Shown here: positions 46,500 to 57,300 of the stretch, in pieces
Layout of the letters: each line of letters begins with the position of its first letter
Position numbering within the stretch: the stretch's first letter is position 1
NCBI GenBank assembly: GCA_029204225.1
Contig: CM055099.1
Span: 41,341,131 to 41,405,130, forward strand
Direction of reading: 5' to 3'
DNA length: 64,000 bases
DNA from: Diphasiastrum complanatum
Lineage: Eukaryota; Streptophyta; Lycopodiopsida; Lycopodiales; Lycopodiaceae
Program-made: the position numbers and the translations under genes
The notes under the pieces: generated by a model
What the model was told of the DNA's origin: nothing
Database searches by the model: none
The model's input: the letters and a program-made list of their open reading frames with translations, nothing else

Positions 46500-47170
46500 C
46501 GTGTCTGTGGCTTCCAGGGTCTTATCCTTCGGCTCCGATTTTGTTGCAGTATTAGTCTTTTCTAAAGTACATCATCAAACAGTTAAGCACATCAAGCAAA
46601 TAAAAATATTGATTATCAACAAAGCTCAAAAAGCTCAGGTATGCACTAGATCAACTTAATTCCTTATGAACTACGTCATCAGCTGTCAAGGACATCAACA
46701 AGCGCATACAAATTTCACTACAAAGCTCGGAAGACTCAGTATGCACAAGATCAAGCTAAATTCCTTCATATTTCGACAAATATTAGAATTGCAAAAAATT
46801 TCTGATGTTGAGGCCATAAAAAATGTTAGCAGCACCTACTTGTCACAACGTGATGAAAGAATCTGCGGATTTGATCTTCCAGATTCAACAAACCAGCTAA
46901 CTGCAACTATTTCAGTAAGAAAGTGTCAGCTGCAAGGAAAAAGAGCATTGAGAGACAATCTTGCGCTTCTGAAACTTCCGAAATATATTGTCGTGAGCCT
47001 TCTGAGGGATCCAAAAGCTCAATCTAATCACCAAATTCAAGTAAACGATTCAGGCATTGCTGCTGTCGAAAAACGCAGATCATCATAAATATATCGCTAG
47101 ATGATAGCCTTACCTCTAGAACGAGATGGGTGAAGGCAGAAAGCTTCAGGAGTTCAGGACGCAACAGAAA

Positions 47171-47212
<42 letters not shown>

Positions 47213-47330
47213 GGCTTTGTTTCTAAAAACGTCTCGAAAGCGTTGGATGAGTGATCTACTGTGTAGTACCATCCATTCCATTGCAATGAGGACAGCGCTT
47301 TTACTTTCTTCCAATCAGTATTCCTCCAAA
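46500..47330 (-). promoter_or_regulatory. HSP90 5' UTR exon, leader intron and transcription start region
   Basis: A likely untranslated exon ends at 47114 (TCTAGAG/GTAAGG). The leader intron covers 47113-46562 and ends CTTTAG; 62 bases then precede the ATG at 46499. The frame is open back to the acceptor but I found no earlier in-frame ATG in the upstream exon. The first exon contains the (GA/CT) tract at 47175-47210. A TATA-like CTCTATATAGG (47357-47367, minus) predicts a start near 47330. No transcript evidence is available here. Confidence 0.6.
47175..47210 (-). repeat. (CT)18 tract in the HSP90 leader
   Basis: A run of about 18 GA units on the + strand, read as CT in the HSP90 transcript direction. 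CT-rich leaders are common in plant genes. Confidence 0.9.
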
Positions 47331-47636
47331 AACAGATATGTGAAAAATTTCTTTGGCCTATATAGAGTGACAAGCTATTAGTTGCCGGTTTTCTTTTATA
47401 AAACCCAAGATTTATGACATAAGAAATCTTGTACAATTTTTGTCATGTCAGTTTTTGAAAAAAGATGCCGGTTCCATTCTTGAACTATGACGGCTTTCCT
47501 GAGCTCTTACTTGCTGGTTTTCTTTTATAAACCCAAGATTTATGACATAAGAAATCTTGTACAATTTTTGTCATGTCGGTTTTTGGGAAAAGATGCCGGT
47601 TCCATTCTTGAACTATGTCGGCTTTCCTGAACACTG
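47316..47636 (-). mobile_element. MITE copy 3 over the HSP90 promoter, with internal 129-bp duplication
   Basis: On the minus strand it begins CAGTGTTCAGGAAAGCC at 47636 and ends near GGAGGAATACTG at 47316. It shares AGAATGGAACCGGCATC, CATAAATCTTGGGTTT and CTTGTCAC..TAGGCC.AAGAA with MITE copies 1 and 2. The unit 47382-47510 is tandemly repeated as 47511-47639. Perfect TTCnnGAA boxes lie at 47624-47631, 47605-47612 and 47477-47484; TATA-like sequences lie at TTTTATAAAAG (about 47396) and CTATATAGG (47357). No target duplication remains visible. Confidence 0.7.
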
Positions 47637-47699
47637 TAGATATAAAAATATGATAATTGATTATTATTATTTTTTTCTTCAAAGGTTAAGTGTACTATT

Positions 47700-49290
47700 A
47701 TATTTTCACAAATGTACAAGTACAAAATGAACTATACACTGCACCAAAGGCCATATCAGAATTCAGGATCCCCATAAGGGCTAGTCAGTCGGAAAAAGAT
47801 AAGTGGACTTCAGCACACCACGCAGGGAGACAGTCCATACTAGTTAAACAACTGTGGAAAAATATAAAGCAAGCCACAGACAAGTCGATGCCGAGAGGGG
47901 TGAAGTAGCACCGTCGAAAACCTGTCTATTATGTGTTAGCCAGATCAGCCACAAAATAGAAAGTCTGCAGAGATGCCAAAACTAAAGGAACTTTGAATCC
48001 CAGGAAGATAGTGTCAGCCGCAAAAGGAGGTACGGAGCACTAGCAGCTAAGGAGGCAATGAACTTCCAACCAAAGATCCTAACGACAATGGAAAACCATG
48101 TGCTGAACAATTTCTTCCTCCAGCTGGCAGAGTGAGCACAGACAGTTAGTGACTACTTAGCTCGAAGAGGGAGAGAGTTAGTAAGGATATGGTAGGCAAG
48201 GTAACAGAGCTTTGCAATCAGAAGGGAGGAGGCGGTCTTGAGTGGCTTGCACCACAAGGCAGGAGGCTTAGAACAAGACCATGAGTTATTAAAGAAATCA
48301 GGGAAAAGAGAAGGTAAGTAGCACGATAGTCCAGAGTGGAGAACTTGAAAAAACAAGCTGCCACCCATCAAGGCCAAAAGAAGGAGTCGTCAAGAGAAGG
48401 GTGGCAGAAGAAGCAAGCTGAAGAAACAAGTGCTCAGAAGAAGAAAGAGGGTCAGAGTTGAGAAGGTCCTGACAAGGAACATGGAAAATATGGTCAAGAG
48501 AAAGGAGCCCTTTACGAGCCAGAGAAAGAGAAAGACGGGGATGGCGAGTGAAGAGGGTAGGGAAAGCAGGGAGAAAGAGGGTGGAAGTCCAAATAGACTC
48601 ATTGGCCGGTAAACCTAAAGGGCTGGTCCAGAAAAGAATATGATGAAAGTCAAGAAAAGAGGAGGCCAAGTTGCGAAGAATAAAAGGGCCTTTGAACTTA
48701 AAAGGGCCCCCCAAAGAGATAAGAGAACGAAAGGAGGGAGAGGGCTTTAAAGGGGGAGGGGCCACAGTAGAAGCAGCCATGTAATGAAGAAGGAGGAAAT
48801 GCTAGTGTTGAGAAGGGGACACAAGGGAGGATAAACGTCGGAGGATCAAAGAAGTATTTTTGATGCCAGGGTCATGAATTCCTCGGCCCCCGTCAAGGAT
48901 AGGAGCCGAGCAGACCGACCATGAAAGCAAAGGCTGCTTCCCTGCCCAAAGGAAGCACCGGAGGAGCCTGCTTAGAGAGGAGTGGAGAGAGGCAGAAGCA
49001 AAGAAGAAAGAAGAGAAAAAAATTGGGTAAGCAACTAGAATATGCCGCGCAACGAGGACTCTTGCAGGAAAGGACAGGAAGCAAGGATCCCAAAGTGGCA
49101 GCTTAGCAACAAAGGATTGAAGGAACCAATCAAAACGTTGTCGAGGAGTCTGGCTAATACCAAAAGGAGAGCCCAGATGCCTAACGTGTCAATCTAGACA
49201 GGGGAGTCAATAGAGAGGAGATGGAGCTCAGACTTCTCTTTATTCAAATGGGAAGAGGAGCAGTAACAGAACTCGGAAATCACTTGGAAC
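47700..49290 (-). pseudogene. L1-type LINE fragment (C-terminal RT and zinc-binding region)
   Basis: Minus-strand frames read LNKEKSELHLLS, LGSPFGISQTPRQRFDWFL, FPARVLVARHILVAYPI and LLRCFLWAGKQPLLSWSVC then GGRGIHDPGIKN, matching the RT thumb region of plant L1 elements (normally HLGVPFG, SFAGR, FLWSG, GGLGIRD). Further on are AKLCYLAYHILTNSLPLRAK and CSLCQLEEEIVQHMVFHC, the zinc-binding RT-associated region. Stops and frameshifts occur throughout. The RT catalytic FADD and the endonuclease are absent, as expected for a 5'-truncated insertion. It ends without a clear poly(A) near 47700. Confidence 0.8.
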
Positions 49291-50391
49291 ATTGTCTCAA
49301 TTAATTTTGGACTTTTTAATTTATTTTGGAACATTTTCTACATATGGTATCAAAAGGTGGTTGTGATTCTCTTCTCATGTGTTCTTCAAGTCCAATATCA
49401 AGTGAAGGTGACAAAGATTCATGGTGGATTGATAGTGGAGCTAGTTCACACATGACTAGTCACAAGGAGTTCTTTACTTCTTTGGTCACTTATGATGTAG
49501 CCAAGAAAGCAATTCACATGGCCAATGGTGGTAAGTGTGTGATTGAAGGTATTGGTTCAATTCCTATCTGTCTTTCTACTAATAGGAAAGCAAGACTTGA
49601 TGGTGTTCTTTACATTCCTTCACTTTCAAAGAATTTGTTAAGTGTTGATAGAGAAAAGATATGATGGTAAAGTTTGGTGGTGATGCTTGTTTCATTACAA
49701 AGGAAGAAATCTTGGTTGCTAGAGGCAATAGACAAGGTAGACTTTTCAAGCTTGATGCCTTTGTTATGGCTAACAAAAGGATGGAATGGAAAATGAGATT
49801 GGTCTCAACTTTCCAAAGCTACCTTTTAGCATCAATAAGATCGGTGGATCTTATGCAAAGTCTAAGAAGTTTTCTTATGCTAGATCTAGGTCAAGATTTG
49901 ATATGCTTCTTGGAGATGTTCATCTTTGTGCTAACTTGGCTAGTTATGAGGATAATGATGGTTCCTCAACGATTCTTCATGGCAAGTGCAAGAATGCAAA
50001 AGGTAAGGAAAGACCTAACTTCATCAATGGAGGTGATGAAGGTTCTTAACGTTGTTGCTAATGCTTTCTTTGATCATATGGAAACAGATGTTGCTAAGTG
50101 TATGCATGAAGGAGATGGTTCTTCTACATTTCTTTGTTATGATTCCAAGAAAGACAACAAGTGGTGTCACATGTCTTCATAAAGAGAGTAGATCAAATGG
50201 CTCTATCATGAGACTTGGTGAGGGAGATAGTCACAAGTCAAGAAGAAGAGAAGTATGTGAAGAGTTCAAAGTAGGATGTACTTTGAATGATGTCATTGTA
50301 AATGATAGTGAGGAAGAATCATTATAATATGAGTCATTACCTAAATCATTGAATAGAAGTTCTTGTTTGAAAAAAGAGAGTACTTCAATTA
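49291..50391 (+). pseudogene. Copia-derived element F, left part: protease and pre-integrase, then non-pol sequence
   Basis: 49326-49664 reads DSWWIDSGASSHMTSHKEF (protease) and LDGVLYIPSLSKNLLSV; 49661-49800 continues in the next frame with VARGNRQGRLFKLDAFVMA. After that the sequence leaves Copia pol: frames 49786-50049 and 50052-50327 (RRREVCEEFKVGCTLNDVI, VNDSEEESL) match no pol domain. The gag part upstream of 49326 is missing. The element is interrupted at 50391/50392 by a minus-strand element and resumes at 53933. Confidence 0.75.
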
Positions 50392-51041
50392 TGTGAAAGA
50401 TTTCAGATCCTTAAGATCCAATCCACTTAAATGATGTTTGGGTAGAAAGAGAAATACACAACCAATCTCACCAATGTAGAAAAATCAGCATCTACACACA
50501 AAATGAGATGCAAACACTAATAGAACTTGATCAAACTTGAATGAAATGATAAAGTACTGTTGTTGTCCATACAAAACCAGCAAGCTACTGTATTTCACAC
50601 GTGTGGATCTGAAAATAGCAATAAATGATCATTCTACACATAAAATTGCAAGCAATCACCAAGATAGAGCACCAAAGGATAGTAGAACCCAAGAGAAGCA
50701 TGCATAAGCATGAAATGAAATAGATAAGAGAAAAGATTACTCTCTCCACGAGTTACATCCTTTTATAACAGGTCCAAACCCTATTTGGCCACTTGGCTTT
50801 CCCACCAAAATGCTAACCCTACTATTTTTGGGTCTAGATTCAATGTACCCAACTATTCAAATTTGAATCTACTCAAACTTGCATTCTAACTTTCCCACAC
50901 TTTCAAAAAATGTTTATTCAAATGACATTTAGACTAATGAAGTTTGAAAAGTCAATCTCTAAGTCTAAAACAAGTTTTGGCCTCAATATGCCAAATATGG
51001 AAATATAGCAAAATATGATGAAACTAGTTGAATCTCTCACA
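50392..51041 (-). repeat. 3' LTR of element E
   Basis: 650 bp, reading TGTGAGAGATTCAACTAG at 51041 to AATCTTTCACA at 50392. It contains a TATA-like TTATAAAAGGATG near 50765 and CACACGTGTGGAT with CACGTG at 50598-50603. Same family as 36522-37110. Confidence 0.88.
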
Positions 51042-52809
51042 CTCCCTCTTCAACTAGTTTTAGAATAGACTTTGATAGCACTCCAAGTGAAGTCCTATGC
51101 TTCATGAACAAGTCCTTTCCCAATGCTTTGGTGAATATATCAGCTACACATTCCCTTGAAGACACATGTTGAAGCTCTACCTCTTTTGCAATGACTTGCT
51201 CTCTCACAAAGTGATATTGTATATCAATATGCTTGTTCCTAACATGAAAGATAGGATTGGATGCCATTCTTTGGGCTGATTGATTGTCACAAAAGATGAT
51301 TGCGCTCTCTGAAAAATCCATCAAGTGAAAATCCTTGATCATCCTCTTGATCCATACCATCTCCTTTCTGCAATGTGTAAGAGCTTTGTACTCAACCTCA
51401 CTAGATGATAATGAGATAGTGGCTTGTTTCTGCGACATCCATGATATAGCTCCATCACCTATGAAAATACAATAAGCACTAATAGATTTCCTATCCATTA
51501 CATCTCTAGCATAGTCCAAATCTGAAAATCCAAAAAAATTAGGTGATGATATCTCATACAATATGCCAAAATCTTGAGTTCCAATGATGTACCTCAAAAC
51601 TCGCTTTCCTAGATTCCAATGCTCCTCACTAGGATCTTGCATCGATTGACTCAATATTCCAACACAATAGCTTAGATTTGGTCTAGTAATGGTTAGATAG
51701 ATGAGTGAACCAACTAGATTCCTATAGAGAGTAATGTCCTCGAAGGATCTTTCATTACCTCTTATAGTTAGCTTTACATGAGACTCCATAGGTGTATCAA
51801 TAGCTTTGGCATCTACCATATGAAATCTTTCTAGAATAGAATTAGCATACTTGACAAATGAAAGTAGATTGAGAAGATCTAATGACCTATATTCCCAAAA
51901 TGTAATGCAAATTAGCAAGATCATGCACCTCAAACTCCTTCTTAAGAGCATTCTAGATATCCTCCACATCTTGATTGTCTCCACCACTCAAGATGATATC
52001 ATCCACATAGATTAGCAAGATGGTAATATCATTTCCAACAAACCTATAATAAATCGAATGATCATACTCACTCATAACAAATCCTTGAGAGAGTAAAACA
52101 GTGTTAAGCTTAGCATACCAACTCCTTGGTGCTTGCTTAAGGCCATACAAACTCTTTTGTAAAGACACACATGATTTGGCTTTGTTGATGAAATGTAGCT
52201 CTCGAGTTGCTCCATGCTCACTTCCTCCTCGAGATCACCATTCAAGAATGCATTTGAAATGTCCATTTGCCATAGATCTCATCCATAAAGTGTAGCAAGT
52301 GAAATGATGACTCGACTGCTTACCATCTTTGCCACGGGTGCAAAGGTCTCATCATAGTCAATCCCTTGTTGTTGAGCATATCCTTTTGCCACTAACATTG
52401 CCTTGTACTTGTTGATAGATCTATCTTGGTTTGTCTTCACCCTTAAGATCCATTTGCATCCAATAGCTTTCTTGTCCTTAGGCAACTCCACCAATCTCCA
52501 TGTTCCATTCTTCGTAAGAGCTTGATACTCAAGATCCATTGCTTGGATCCACTCCTCTTCTTTCCTTGCTTGATCTACACTTTTAGGCTCATCCAAAGAG
52601 GTTAGGAAAGCAACATAATTATTAGAAACAACTTGCTTATCCTTTTGATTATATGTGAGCCTTGAAGGTACCTGCCTTTCTTTTGATGTTCTCCTTGGCT
52701 TTTGACTTGATGAAGGTCCATCATCATCACCATCCAAAGTAGGATCCTTCTCATCAACATCAAGAATGTTAGATCCTTCCACATTGCCATCAATCATGCT
52801 TGAAGACAC
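51036..52809 (-). pseudogene. Copia RT and RNase H of element E
   Basis: 52809-52279 encodes the RT start (DLEYQALTKNGTWRLVELP, AIGCKWILRVK, YDETFAPVAKMVSSR). After a stop come QMDISNAFLNGDLEEEVSM and, in another frame, KSLYGLKQAPRSWYAKL and ITILLIYVDDIILSGG with the catalytic DD. 51987-51037 has the RT end and RNase H (VGSLIYLTITRPNLSYCVG, SDLDYARDVMDRKSISAY, SSSEVEYKALTH, IFCDNQSAQRMASNPIFHVR, ADIFTKALGKD) and ends KLVEEGV in the purine tract with its stop in the LTR. Three or four frame breaks make it non-functional as it stands, but this is the most complete RT in the window. Confidence 0.9.
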
Positions 52810-53361
52810 TTTGGAATGCTCCCCTCATCAAAAATGACATCTCTACCAGCAATCACTTTGTTAGTAGAAGGAATGTAAACCTTGTAGGCTTTACTCACCT
52901 CACTATATCCAACAAAAATACCTCTTCTTGAAGATGGATCCTCCTATGGTCCTATCATCAAGAGTAATGTTGACATAGCATGTGCATCCAAAGGTTCTTA
53001 GAAAATTGAGATTCAACCTCCTCTTGACTAGCATCTCAAAAGGTGTCTTTCCATCCAAAATAGCACTCGGCCACCTATTGCACAAGAAATTGGCACACAA
53101 CAAAGCCTGATCCCAAAATAGTTTGTGAAGATTAGCACTTAAACTGATAGATTTAGCACTTTCACATAAGTCCTATTCTTCCTTTCATCCACTCCATTTT
53201 TTTGTGGGGTCCTTGATGTTGTATACTCCAATCTACAATAACAAAAAAACTCGATTTTGGTGTAGAATCTTCTCTAGCATGCTCTAGACTTGATATCTTC
53301 ACCAGATCATTGATAGATTTGATTTCCTTCTTCGTAACTTGAAACACAAGCTCTGATACCA
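52810..53361 (-). pseudogene. Integrase fragment of element E
   Basis: Near the primer site, 53362-53162 reads unrecognised residues and then GPHKKMEWMKGR, a frame-shifted form of the integrase TPQ(Q/K)NGVDERKN segment. 53103-52903 has MLCANFLCNRWPS, LDGKTPFEML and FLRTFGCTCYVNITLDDRT, the integrase C-terminal part. The first two catalytic residues are absent, so a deletion joined the leader to mid-integrase. Confidence 0.75.
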
Positions 53362-53932
53362 TGTGAAAGATTTCAGATCCTTAAGATCCAATCCACTTAA
53401 ATGATATTTGGTTAGAAAGAGAAATACACTACCAATCTCACCAATGTAGAAAAATCAACATCTACACACAAAATGAGATGCAAACACACACGTGTGGATC
53501 CGAAAATAGCAATAAATGATCATTCTACACATAGAATTGCAAGCAATCACCAAGATAGTGTACCAATGGATAGTAGAACCCAAGAGAAACATGTATAAGC
53601 ATGAAATGAGTTAGAGAAGAGAGAAGATTGCTCTCTCCATGAGTTACATCCTTTTATAGCAAATCCGAATCCTATTTGGCCACTTGGCTTTTCCACCAAA
53701 ATGCTAACACTACTATTTTTGGGTCTAGATTCAATGTACCCAACTATTCAAATTTGAATCTACTCAAACTAGCATTCTAACTTTCCCACACTTTCAATAA
53801 GTGCTTATTCAAATGACATTTAGACTAATGAACTTTGAAAAGTCAATCTCTAAGTCTAAAACAAGTTTTGGCCTCAATATGCCAAAGATGGAAATATAGC
53901 AAAATATGATGAAACTAGTTGAATCTTTCACA
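53362..53932 (-). repeat. 5' LTR of element E
   Basis: 571 bp, TGTGAAAGATTCAACTAG at 53932 to AATCTTTCACA at 53362, followed by the tRNA-Met primer site. CACGTG at 53489-53494. Confidence 0.9.
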
Positions 53933-55445
53933 ATTCTTATGTTGAAGGTACTGATATTTTTTTCATGGCTTCTAATGTCTTTGAGATTTCTACTTCTTAT
54001 GATGCAATCATTAATAGGGAGTCTTATGAAGAAAAGGGCAATGGAAGATTGGTTATTGGGAAGATCCAAGGCGTGGATCTCACATATCTTCATCAACTCA
54101 AAGGATTCTATGATTATGAATTGATCACTCATGATCAAGATGACAACAGGTTGGTTGTAGAAGACTACATGGAGCAAATCGAGAGGCCATTTCTTCAAGG
54201 CAAGGAAGATCTAATTGGTGAGCTTATTGAGGTTTGTTAGGAACTCAAGAGGGCTGGATTTATTAGGTTTGATACTCATCTTCACCTACTCTATTTTATG
54301 CTGGATGGAAAGTTTGGAATCTATCTTTTGCTTTATGATGGTGACATTGTTTTCACTAACCTTTGTGAAAATTCGAGATCAAGCATTGATGAGATCTTGT
54401 TAAATCAAGAACATATGTTTGAGAGGAAGTATTTCTAGAGGTTCAGGTCTGAAGATATTCATGTCTTTGATGTTCAAGAGAAAGTTAAGCAAGTGGAAGT
54501 GACTCACTTTGCTTTACTCACATGTTTTGGATAATCTTCTTGTGTAGATGATACTATGCAAGTGGATATTGGTTCTCATGGTTTTCCAGCAACTAATGGA
54601 TCTGGAAAAGAGGTCTGAGTAAGTGCCTTTGAAGATCAATTGGAAGATCAAGAGGTTGGTCTCAAAGGGCTTCCACAACACAAGAAGATCAATTGGAAGA
54701 TCAAGAGGTTGGTCTCAAAGGGCTTCCACAACACAAAAGGAAAAGTGGCAATTTGGAGCTAGTAGTCAAGAGCATCAAAGGAGAGCCAAATGACAGAAAT
54801 CTTATGGATCTATTTTTGTAGGTGTTTGAAAACTCAAGTAAGGTCAAAATAACAACAAGGAAATTTTTTTTAAGTTTATTTTACTTATTCTATCTCATGG
54901 TTGAGCTATTTCATGTGAATGTGTGCGAATTGTCAAGATATGGTCAAACTACTTTGTACTAGCATTCTTGGCTGGTTTTGCTGATTGAAATGAAGCTATT
55001 GGAGGTTAATTATGTCACTCATTCATGGCCAAGTCATCAAGTGTTGATGATATCTTGTGGCAAGATGGAAATCGAGGCTCATTCATGGAGTTTTATGGTG
55101 GAGACATATCAAGAAAGGACAAAGATGGAGGAAACAAGCAAACAAGTAGTCGTCACTCACATTTATTGTTTGGTTGCTGTAATTTTCTAAAGAGTTCAAA
55201 TTTGGAAGCATGGTGGAATCATTTCATTTACATTCTATTTGGTTCTTCATGTTCTAGTTACATCTTGATGAGTAAAATTGATGTAAGACATAGTGAAACA
55301 TACAATTTGGACACTATTCTCTATATCAATTATGGAAACTACTTCAGAACATTAGAAAGGAGATCTATAATTAGGATGGAGATCATTCTAAAGTCGGATC
55401 AAAGTATTACGGTTAAAACTATGCCAAAACTAGTTGAAGAGGGAG
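53933..55445 (+). pseudogene. Element F, right part: long non-pol ORF and module T3
   Basis: One reading frame runs from about 53965 to 54660 with only a few stops: MASNVFEISTSYDAIINRES, GNGRLVIGKIQGVDLTYLHQ, LIGELIEVC, stop, ELKRAGFIRFDTHLHLLYF, LYDGDIVFTNLCENS. It then joins the module shared with T2: EDQEVGLKGLPQHK, KSGNLELV, DLFL, VDDILWQDGNRGSFMEF, CKIDVRHSE, IIRMEIILKSDQS and PKLVEEGV, ending in the purine tract with its stop in the LTR. A 53-bp unit at about 54631-54683 is tandemly duplicated. I recognise no known domain. It replaces integrase-RT-RNase H in this element. Confidence 0.7.
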
Positions 55446-55495
55446 TGTGAGAAATTTCAACTAGTTTAATCAAGTTTAGTCATGTTTTGATTATC
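55446..55495 (+). repeat. Truncated 3' LTR of element F
   Basis: It starts TGTGAGAAATTTCAACTAG as at 36522, then leaves the family consensus after about 45 bases, where the next element's DNA begins. Confidence 0.7.
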
Positions 55496-55898
55496 ATTCT
55501 ATTTCTTTGTGTTCCCATTGGAAGGTGCATAGCCTGAGGGAAGGTGCTCGGGCCTCCTCTTGCCTCCTTTCATTGGATTTTTGTGGCATGTTTCTATTGG
55601 TTTATTTAGTTAGCTTCAATTCATCTTTCAAACCCTTTGGGTGTTAATTTAGGTCTTAGTTTAGCAATCTTGCTAGTTGGGTTTGCCTTAGCAAGGATTT
55701 TTATTGTTGTTTCTAATTAGTTTTATTTTCGTTTTAGGAACTAGTTGGGTAAGCCTTAGTGCTCTCATCTTTGTAGATTATTTTCATATTTCCATTGAAG
55801 CTTGTTGTAGAAACTTAGAAAGTGGACGATCCTCTACATCCTTTTACTACATTCGTAAATAGATCTAGCCACCGCACAAACTAGAAATACTTCCAACA
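55496..55898 (+). repeat. Remnant of a Gypsy 5' LTR (element J)
   Basis: The stretch ends CTTCCAACA at 55898 and is followed by TTGGTATTTC, a plausible LTR end and primer site, ahead of the Gypsy gag at 56726. Its start is missing at the joint with element F. The 3' LTR of J begins TGTTAGCAAC at 63949. Confidence 0.5.
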
Positions 55899-56725
55899 TT
55901 GGTATTTCTTTACCTAGTTTCTTTTTCTTTTGTTTTCTCGCTTCCGTGTTGTGTGTTTGCTTGTTTGACTGTCTTCTATCTTCCAACAATAGTACAAGGC
56001 TTCTCTCCAAGTCCTACACGAGTTGCGGAGCAACTTATCAAGCCGAGGGGAAGCAACAAAACAATCAACTTGGGCATTTTCTTTGAAAAGAAATGACCCA
56101 AGTGACTTTTTTCGAAACAACCACGTATATCAGAATTTGCCAGTCTATCTACAGCCCTAATAGACCCTGATCTTCATTTTATCACCTCCACGAATTTTGA
56201 CCACGGTCAGATTCTGAGAAAACAGCCTGATATACTGTCAAAATTTCTTATTTCTCACCCAAATCTTTGTCCTAGAATTCGCCAGCTTCACTAAGGCTAG
56301 ATCTCATCAAGATCAGTCCTCCAGCAGCTCCGCAAATTCTATGTCCGAGTGTAACTGTTTTTTGTCAAAAAATCACATTTTTTTCATATTCCATATCTGC
56401 CAGTAAAACCTCTCTTTTAGAATTTGCCATCCAGCCTAGGAAATCGTTCTCAGAGAGTATGAATTCCTTGTCCTACCCGTGAATTCTGAAAGTATAATTT
56501 TTTTTCAAAAAATCTAAAAAAATCACTATTCTGACATTTAGAACTCCTTGTCAGAATTTGCGAGTATTACAGTTCGATTTATCTGTCTCTCCACGATTTT
56601 TCAACCTGTCTGCAAATTCTATCATGACTAGAAAGACCAGTTTTTTGTCCTACACTATTAATTATACAAGCAAACTGCCTTTTTGCCAAGTACGGTACTG
56701 ACCTAATCATCTGTATTCTGCATCA
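55899..56725 (+). other. Leader region of Gypsy element J
   Basis: 827 bases between the probable LTR end and gag. Noncoding; pyrimidine-rich with several TTTTTTT(G/C)(A/T)CAAAAAA stretches and recurrent GAATT(C/T)(G/T)CCA-like words (about 56135, 56275, 56425, 56550). No clear function. Confidence 0.45.
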
Positions 56726-57300
56726 TGTCTCGTGACTGTGCTGAATCTTCTAATCCAGTTCCTCCATGACTAGAACGAAAAATTCCATGTATCGATGCAC
56801 CAAAGTACCATGGAGAATCTGACCCAGTCCGATTTCTCCAAGACTTTGATAATGCATGCCGTTTTTATGGAGATACCTCTGAAACTGAAAAGCTTCGCCT
56901 ATTTCCCATAGTACTCTATGGAACCACCAAGGAGTGGTACTTGAAACTTGAAGCTCCTGATCTTGCTTCTTGGACCACCCTCAAGGACGCTCTCATCAAG
57001 CATTTCAAACCATCCAAACTTAATCAAAGCCCATTCATTCAAATTACCCATATCAAGATGCATCGCAAAGAGTCTGTTTGAAACTACATTGAGCGTTTTA
57101 AACGTCTCAAAGTAGAATGTGTTGTGAAAATATCACCGAACGTATGGCCATAAAACTGTTCTTAGTTGGATTGTCTAAAAACATCCGCTGTGAACTCAAA
57201 CCAATTGACTTTTATGATCAACTTAAAGATGTGATGACTGATGCTATCCGTGAGAAAGACAAAGAATCCGACGATGACTTTGACCATCGTGAAAAGACAT
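56726..57300 (+). pseudogene. Gypsy gag (element J)
   Basis: It starts MSRDCAESSNPVPP. Gag motifs: DAPKYHGESDPVRFLQDFDN, KLRLFPIVLYGTTKEWYLKL, SWTTLKDALIKHFKPS, NYIERFKRLK. Two TGA stops (56767-56769 and 57079-57081) stand where arginine (CGA) is normal. A frameshift follows near 57117. The sequence is cut at about 57300 by the minus-strand Copia element H and no zinc knuckle is reached. Confidence 0.85.

Larger units (their letters stand above)
50392..53932 (-). mobile_element. Copia element E, both LTRs, gag and protease deleted, RT present
   Basis: Minus strand. 5' LTR 53362-53932, primer site TGGTATCAGAGC (complement of 53350-53361), purine tract GAAGAGGGAG (complement of 51042-51051), 3' LTR 50392-51041. 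The internal 2.3 kb has an integrase fragment, RT and RNase H but no gag or protease. The two LTRs differ by a deletion of about 78 bases in the 5' copy near 53481. The flanks AATTA and ATTCT do not form a clear target duplication. It sits inside element F. Confidence 0.88.

Noticed and set aside
48298-48780. 160-codon minus-strand frame as a hypothetical protein
   Set aside because: The flanking frames show it is an L1 LINE RT segment, partly read in shifted frame.
49345-49357. tRNA-Met primer-site-like TGGTATCAAAAGG
   Set aside because: It lies inside the coding frame that leads into the protease of element F and has no LTR end before it.
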